A stretch of 64,000 bases of DNA from Lichenicola sp965198575 (GTDB taxonomy: Bacteria > Pseudomonadota > Alphaproteobacteria > Acetobacterales > Acetobacteraceae), in contig NZ_OZ240671.1 in NCBI RefSeq assembly GCF_965198575.1, positions 2,976,001 through 3,040,000 on the forward strand, written 5' to 3'. Positions 61,164 to 64,000 of the stretch are shown one piece after another (position 1 is the first letter of the stretch; each line of letters begins with the position of its first letter). A program made the translations under genes and the position numbers. A model generated the notes under the pieces. The model was not told the DNA's origin. It was given only the letters and a program-made list of their open reading frames with translations, and did no database searches.

Positions 61164-62321
61164 TCAGCCGGCGTCGAGCACCAGGTCGTCGCGGTGGATC
61201 ATCTCGTCGCGGCCCCGCCAGCCGAGCACGGCCTCGATCGCATCCGACCGTCGGCCGATAATGCGTGCCGCGTCACCGCTGCCATACGCGGACAGCCCGC
61301 GGCCCAACGTCCGGCCCTGATCGGACAGCACCAGAACCAGGTCGCCGCGCTCGAAACTGCCTTCGACGGCACGCACGCCTGCCGGCAGCAGGGAGCTCCC
61401 TCCGGCAAGCGCCCGGGCAGCTCCGGCATCGACGAGCAGTCTCCCCGCTGGCTGCAGACTGCCGGCAATCCAGCGCTTCCGGGCAGACCGACCCTCGGGC
61501 AGGGGCAGGAACCAGGTGCATGCGGCGCCGCTCGCCAGAGCCTGCAGGGGATGCGTGGTGCTGCCCAGCGCGATTGCCATGGCACATCCGGCTCTGGTGG
61601 CGATCCCGGCGGCCAACAGCTTCGTTCGCATGCCGCCGGACGAATAACCCGGCGGCGGCGCGCCCCCCATCGCCTCGATCTCGGGTGTCAGCGTCGCGAC
61701 GACCGGGATGTGCCTGGCGTCGGGGTCAAGTCTCGGGTCGGCGGTGTAGAGGCCGTCGATGTCGGAGAGCAGCACGAGCTGGTCCGCCTGGATCATCTCG
61801 GCAACGCGGGCGGCCAGCCGGTCGTTGTCGCCGAACCGGATTTCGGCGGTGGCGATGGTGTCGTTCTCGTTGATGACGGGCACGCAGCCGAGTCCGAGCA
61901 GGGTGGTGAGCGTGGCGCGGGCGTTCAGGTAGCGGCGCCGATCCTCGGTATCGTCGGGTGTCAGCAGCAGCTGGGCCGCGACAAGCCCATGTGTCGATAG
62001 GGCAACGCTCCAGGCCTGCGCCAGACGGATCTGCCCGACCGCCGCGGCGGCCTGTTTCTCCTCGAGCCGGAGTGAGGGGCGCTTCAGGCCGAGAGTCTGG
62101 CGTGCCAGCGCGATTGCGCCCGACGAGACGACGATCACCTCCACACCGCGCGCCCGCAAGGCGGCGATATCCGCCGCGATCGCATCCAGCCAGGCGACGC
62201 GGGGGCAGGCGGCCTGGCCATCGACCACGAGGGCGCTGCCGATCTTGACCACGAGACGGCGTGCCTGGCCGAGGTTCGGGCCCGGGTGGTCCATACCGAC
62301 GGCCGCGGCGGGATCGCTCAT
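61164..62321 (-). CDS. proB: Glutamate 5-kinase
   Basis: 385 residues. First enzyme of proline synthesis, phosphorylating glutamate. An amino acid kinase domain (about 15-260) with VVKIGSALV and VPVINENDTIA, then a C-terminal PUA domain (about 285-370). ATG 62321 is used; the frame extends upstream to 62369 without family similarity. It follows obgE by 13 bp, the usual alphaproteobacterial order. Confidence 0.94.
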   Translation of the reverse strand: MSDPAAAVGMDHPGPNLGQARRLVVKIGSALVVDGQAACPRVAWLDAIAADIAALRARGVEVIVVSSGAIALARQTLGLKRPSLRLEEKQAAAAVGQIRLAQAWSVALSTHGLVAAQLLLTPDDTEDRRRYLNARATLTTLLGLGCVPVINENDTIATAEIRFGDNDRLAARVAEMIQADQLVLLSDIDGLYTADPRLDPDARHIPVVATLTPEIEAMGGAPPPGYSSGGMRTKLLAAGIATRAGCAMAIALGSTTHPLQALASGAACTWFLPLPEGRSARKRWIAGSLQPAGRLLVDAGAARALAGGSSLLPAGVRAVEGSFERGDLVLVLSDQGRTLGRGLSAYGSGDAARIIGRRSDAIEAVLGWRGRDEMIHRDDLVLDAG

Positions 62322-62334
62322 CCGGCGAGGCGGG

Positions 62335-63423
62335 TCATTCAGTGACGATCGACCCGCTCGCCGACACATGCTGCCGGGTCGGCATCGGATCGGCAGGGCG
62401 CCGCAGGGGCGGGGGAGCGGCGGCCTCCTTGCGGATCTCGGTCACCCGGTTCTGCAGGATGCGCAACGTCTCCGCGACGTTGCCGTGGGTGGCGGCGGAC
62501 AGCATCAGAACCGGGCCGCCGGTCGCCTTTTCCAGCGCCCGCCGGCGGGTGCCGATCTGCTGCGGCGTCATGGCGTCGGTCTTGTTGATCGCGACGATCT
62601 CCGGCTTGTCGGCAAGACCGTTGCCGTAGGCCACGAGCTCCTCGCGGATGGTACGCCAGGCATCGACGACGTTGCCGGCTGCACCATCGATCAGGTGCAG
62701 CAGCACCGCGCAGCGCTCGACATGGCCCAGAAAGCGGTCGCCGAGCCCGGCACCCTCATGCGCGCCCTCGATGAGGCCCGGGATGTCGGCCAGCACGAAC
62801 TCCTCTGAGTCGGAGAGCCGCACGACGCCGAGTTGCGGGTGCAGGGTGGTGAAGGGGTAGTCGGCGATCTTCGGCCGGGCCGCGGACGCGACGGACAGGA
62901 AGGTGGATTTGCCGGCATTCGGCAGCCCGACCAGGCCGGCATCGGCGATCAGCTTCAGCCGCAGCCAGATCCAGCGCTCCTCGCCGGGCCAGCCCTTGTC
63001 GGCACGGCGAGGCGCGCGGTTGGTGCTGGTCTTGAAGCTGGCGTTGCCGAAACCGCCATCGCCGCCCTTGCACAGCGTGACGCGCTTGCCTGGCTCGTCG
63101 AGGTCGGCGAGCAGCACGTCCTTGCTGTCGTCGAAGATCTGCGTGCCGATCGGGACCTTGATCACGACGTCGTCCGAGCCGGCGCCGGTGCGATCCGAGC
63201 CGGAGCCGTTGCCGCCCTTGCGCGCCCGGAAATGCTGCGTGTAGCGGAAGTCGATCAGCGTGTTGAGGTTCGCGACCGCCTCGAAAATCACGTCGCCGCC
63301 ACGCCCACCGGTGCCGCCGTCAGGACCGCCGAACTCGATGTATTTCTCGCGCCGGAACGCGATGGCGCCATCGCCGCCATCGCCGGACTTCACGTAGATC
63401 TTGGCCTGGTCGAGAAACTTCAT
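62335..63423 (-). CDS. obgE: GTPase ObgE/CgtA
   Basis: 362 residues. Ribosome-associated GTPase needed for 50S assembly and stress control. The Gly-rich Obg domain (about 1-155) is followed by a G domain with P-loop GLPNAGKST, DIPGLIEGA and NKTD. The C-terminal tail is short and disordered. Third in rplU-rpmA-obgE-proB, preceded by a terminator-like hairpin after rpmA. Confidence 0.96.
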   Translation of the reverse strand: MKFLDQAKIYVKSGDGGDGAIAFRREKYIEFGGPDGGTGGRGGDVIFEAVANLNTLIDFRYTQHFRARKGGNGSGSDRTGAGSDDVVIKVPIGTQIFDDSKDVLLADLDEPGKRVTLCKGGDGGFGNASFKTSTNRAPRRADKGWPGEERWIWLRLKLIADAGLVGLPNAGKSTFLSVASAARPKIADYPFTTLHPQLGVVRLSDSEEFVLADIPGLIEGAHEGAGLGDRFLGHVERCAVLLHLIDGAAGNVVDAWRTIREELVAYGNGLADKPEIVAINKTDAMTPQQIGTRRRALEKATGGPVLMLSAATHGNVAETLRILQNRVTEIRKEAAAPPPLRRPADPMPTRQHVSASGSIVTE

Positions 63424-63476
63424 GATGCTTGGTCCAATGTCCCGCTGCCGGCTGGACGGCAGGCGCGGGCGGAGAC

Positions 63477-63506
63477 GAAAAAGGGCCGACCCGAGGGCCG
63501 ACCCTT
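63477..63506 (-). terminator. Intrinsic terminator after rpmA
   Basis: On the minus strand AAGGGTCGGCC pairs with GGTCGGCCCTT through mostly Watson-Crick pairs with two wobbles, followed by TTTTT (63482-63478). It separates rpmA from obgE and may be partially read through. Confidence 0.7.
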
Positions 63507-63534
63507 GATACGCTACTCGGCCCGTCGGGAGCGA

Positions 63535-63804
63535 TTATTCGGCGGCGATCGCCATACCCTCGACCGATACCTGCACCCGGCCCTCGGCGCGAGTTTCGAA
63601 CTTCACGTGACCGTCGATCAGCGCGAAGATCGTGTGGTCCTTGCCGAGCCCGACATTGCGGCCCGGCTTCACCTTGGTGCCGCGCTGGCGGATGATGATG
63701 TTGCCGGCGATGACGCTCTCGCCGCCGAACTTCTTTACGCCGAGGCGGCGCCCTGCGGTATCGCGACCGTTGCGGGATGAACCGCCTGCCTTCTTATGTG
63801 CCAT
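63535..63804 (-). CDS. rpmA: 50S ribosomal protein L27
   Basis: 89 residues. Near the peptidyl-transferase centre of the ribosome. The start MAHKKAGGSSRNGRDT and GVKKFGGESV are diagnostic. AGGAG lies about 9 bases before the ATG. Co-transcribed with rplU, which lies 75 bp upstream. Confidence 0.97.
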   Translation of the reverse strand: MAHKKAGGSSRNGRDTAGRRLGVKKFGGESVIAGNIIIRQRGTKVKPGRNVGLGKDHTIFALIDGHVKFETRAEGRVQVSVEGMAIAAE

Positions 63805-63879
63805 AGCCTGAACTCCTGTGCCTTAATGAGCTGCCGATATTCGCCAGGACCACCCGCCGGGGGATGATCGCTTGCGGGT

Positions 63880-64000
63880 TCAGGCGGCGCTGATTTCGCC
63901 GATGCGCAGCACGGTGACGGGCTGGCGATGGCCGTTGCGGCGACGGCTGTTCTGCCGGCGGCGCTTCTTGAAGATGATGACCGTATCGAGCCGGTCCTGG
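63880..64000 (-). CDS. rplU: 50S ribosomal protein L21, 5' end outside window
   Basis: The last 39 residues are visible in one open frame ending at TGA (63882-63880). The KKRRRQNSRRRNGHRQPVT pattern is the L21 C-terminal signature. The gene start lies beyond position 64000. First gene of the rplU-rpmA-obgE-proB block. Confidence 0.92.
   Translation of the reverse strand, partial: QDRLDTVIIFKKRRRQNSRRRNGHRQPVTVLRIGEISAA

Overview
The window is high-GC DNA of an alphaproteobacterium, most likely a member of the Acetobacteraceae. This is inferred from the cytochrome bo3 quinol oxidase operon, the large Hint-domain and Gly/Ser-repeat surface proteins, a GapR-type DUF2312 protein, overlapping ATGA/GTGA/TTGA gene junctions and conserved alphaproteobacterial gene orders. 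No insertion sequence, prophage, CRISPR array or tRNA gene was found. The only structural RNA recognised is RNase P RNA.

Layout. 1-3.8 kb (minus strand): start of the division and cell wall cluster, mraZ-rsmH-ftsL-ftsI, with four MraZ boxes upstream. 4.0-7.7 kb (minus): rnpB, a Rieske protein gene separated from any cytochrome b/c1 genes, an unknown membrane protein, a tautomerase and an SDR/GST pair. 7.7-15.1 kb: an ArsR regulator with a flavin monooxygenase and a thioredoxin-like protein, a chemoreceptor with a C-terminal PilZ domain, and a divergent MFS/AraC pair. 15.1-21.5 kb (minus): a DUF3455 protein, a TonB-dependent receptor preceded by a ModE-like regulator and a ModE-box-like palindrome, an M3 peptidase, and an RlmM-like methyltransferase with DUF423. 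21.6-27.1 kb (plus): a proline iminopeptidase, small proteins, a cobalamin adenosyltransferase, a gene-poor stretch and a Hint-domain surface protein. 27.3-36.5 kb: cobA, fpr, glutathione reductase, DUF1488, a tiny basic protein, an orphan groEL, an S9 peptidase and a hydrolase. 36.5-40.1 kb (minus): a four-gene MCE/Mla-type lipid transporter. 40.2-49.5 kb (plus): alkB, class II DAHP synthase, a nicotinate phosphoribosyltransferase, an acidic unknown protein, gltX and cyoABCD. 49.6-54.3 kb (plus): cysS-trmJ, rpsD and prfC, with a REP-like composite palindrome between rpsD and prfC. 54.3-57.8 kb: a DUF1796 protein, a repeat-rich surface protein and a PfpI protein. 57.8-64 kb: a Nudix-like protein, zwf, gapR, an unknown membrane protein and the classic rplU-rpmA-obgE-proB block, with rplU cut by the window end.

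Most of the window is housekeeping. The least ordinary parts are the ModE-like/TonB receptor unit, the regulatory repeats beside the ArsR and AraC genes, the orphan GroEL with its palindrome, the two surface proteins and the rpsD-prfC palindrome cluster. Functions rest on motif recognition by eye; no database search was possible.
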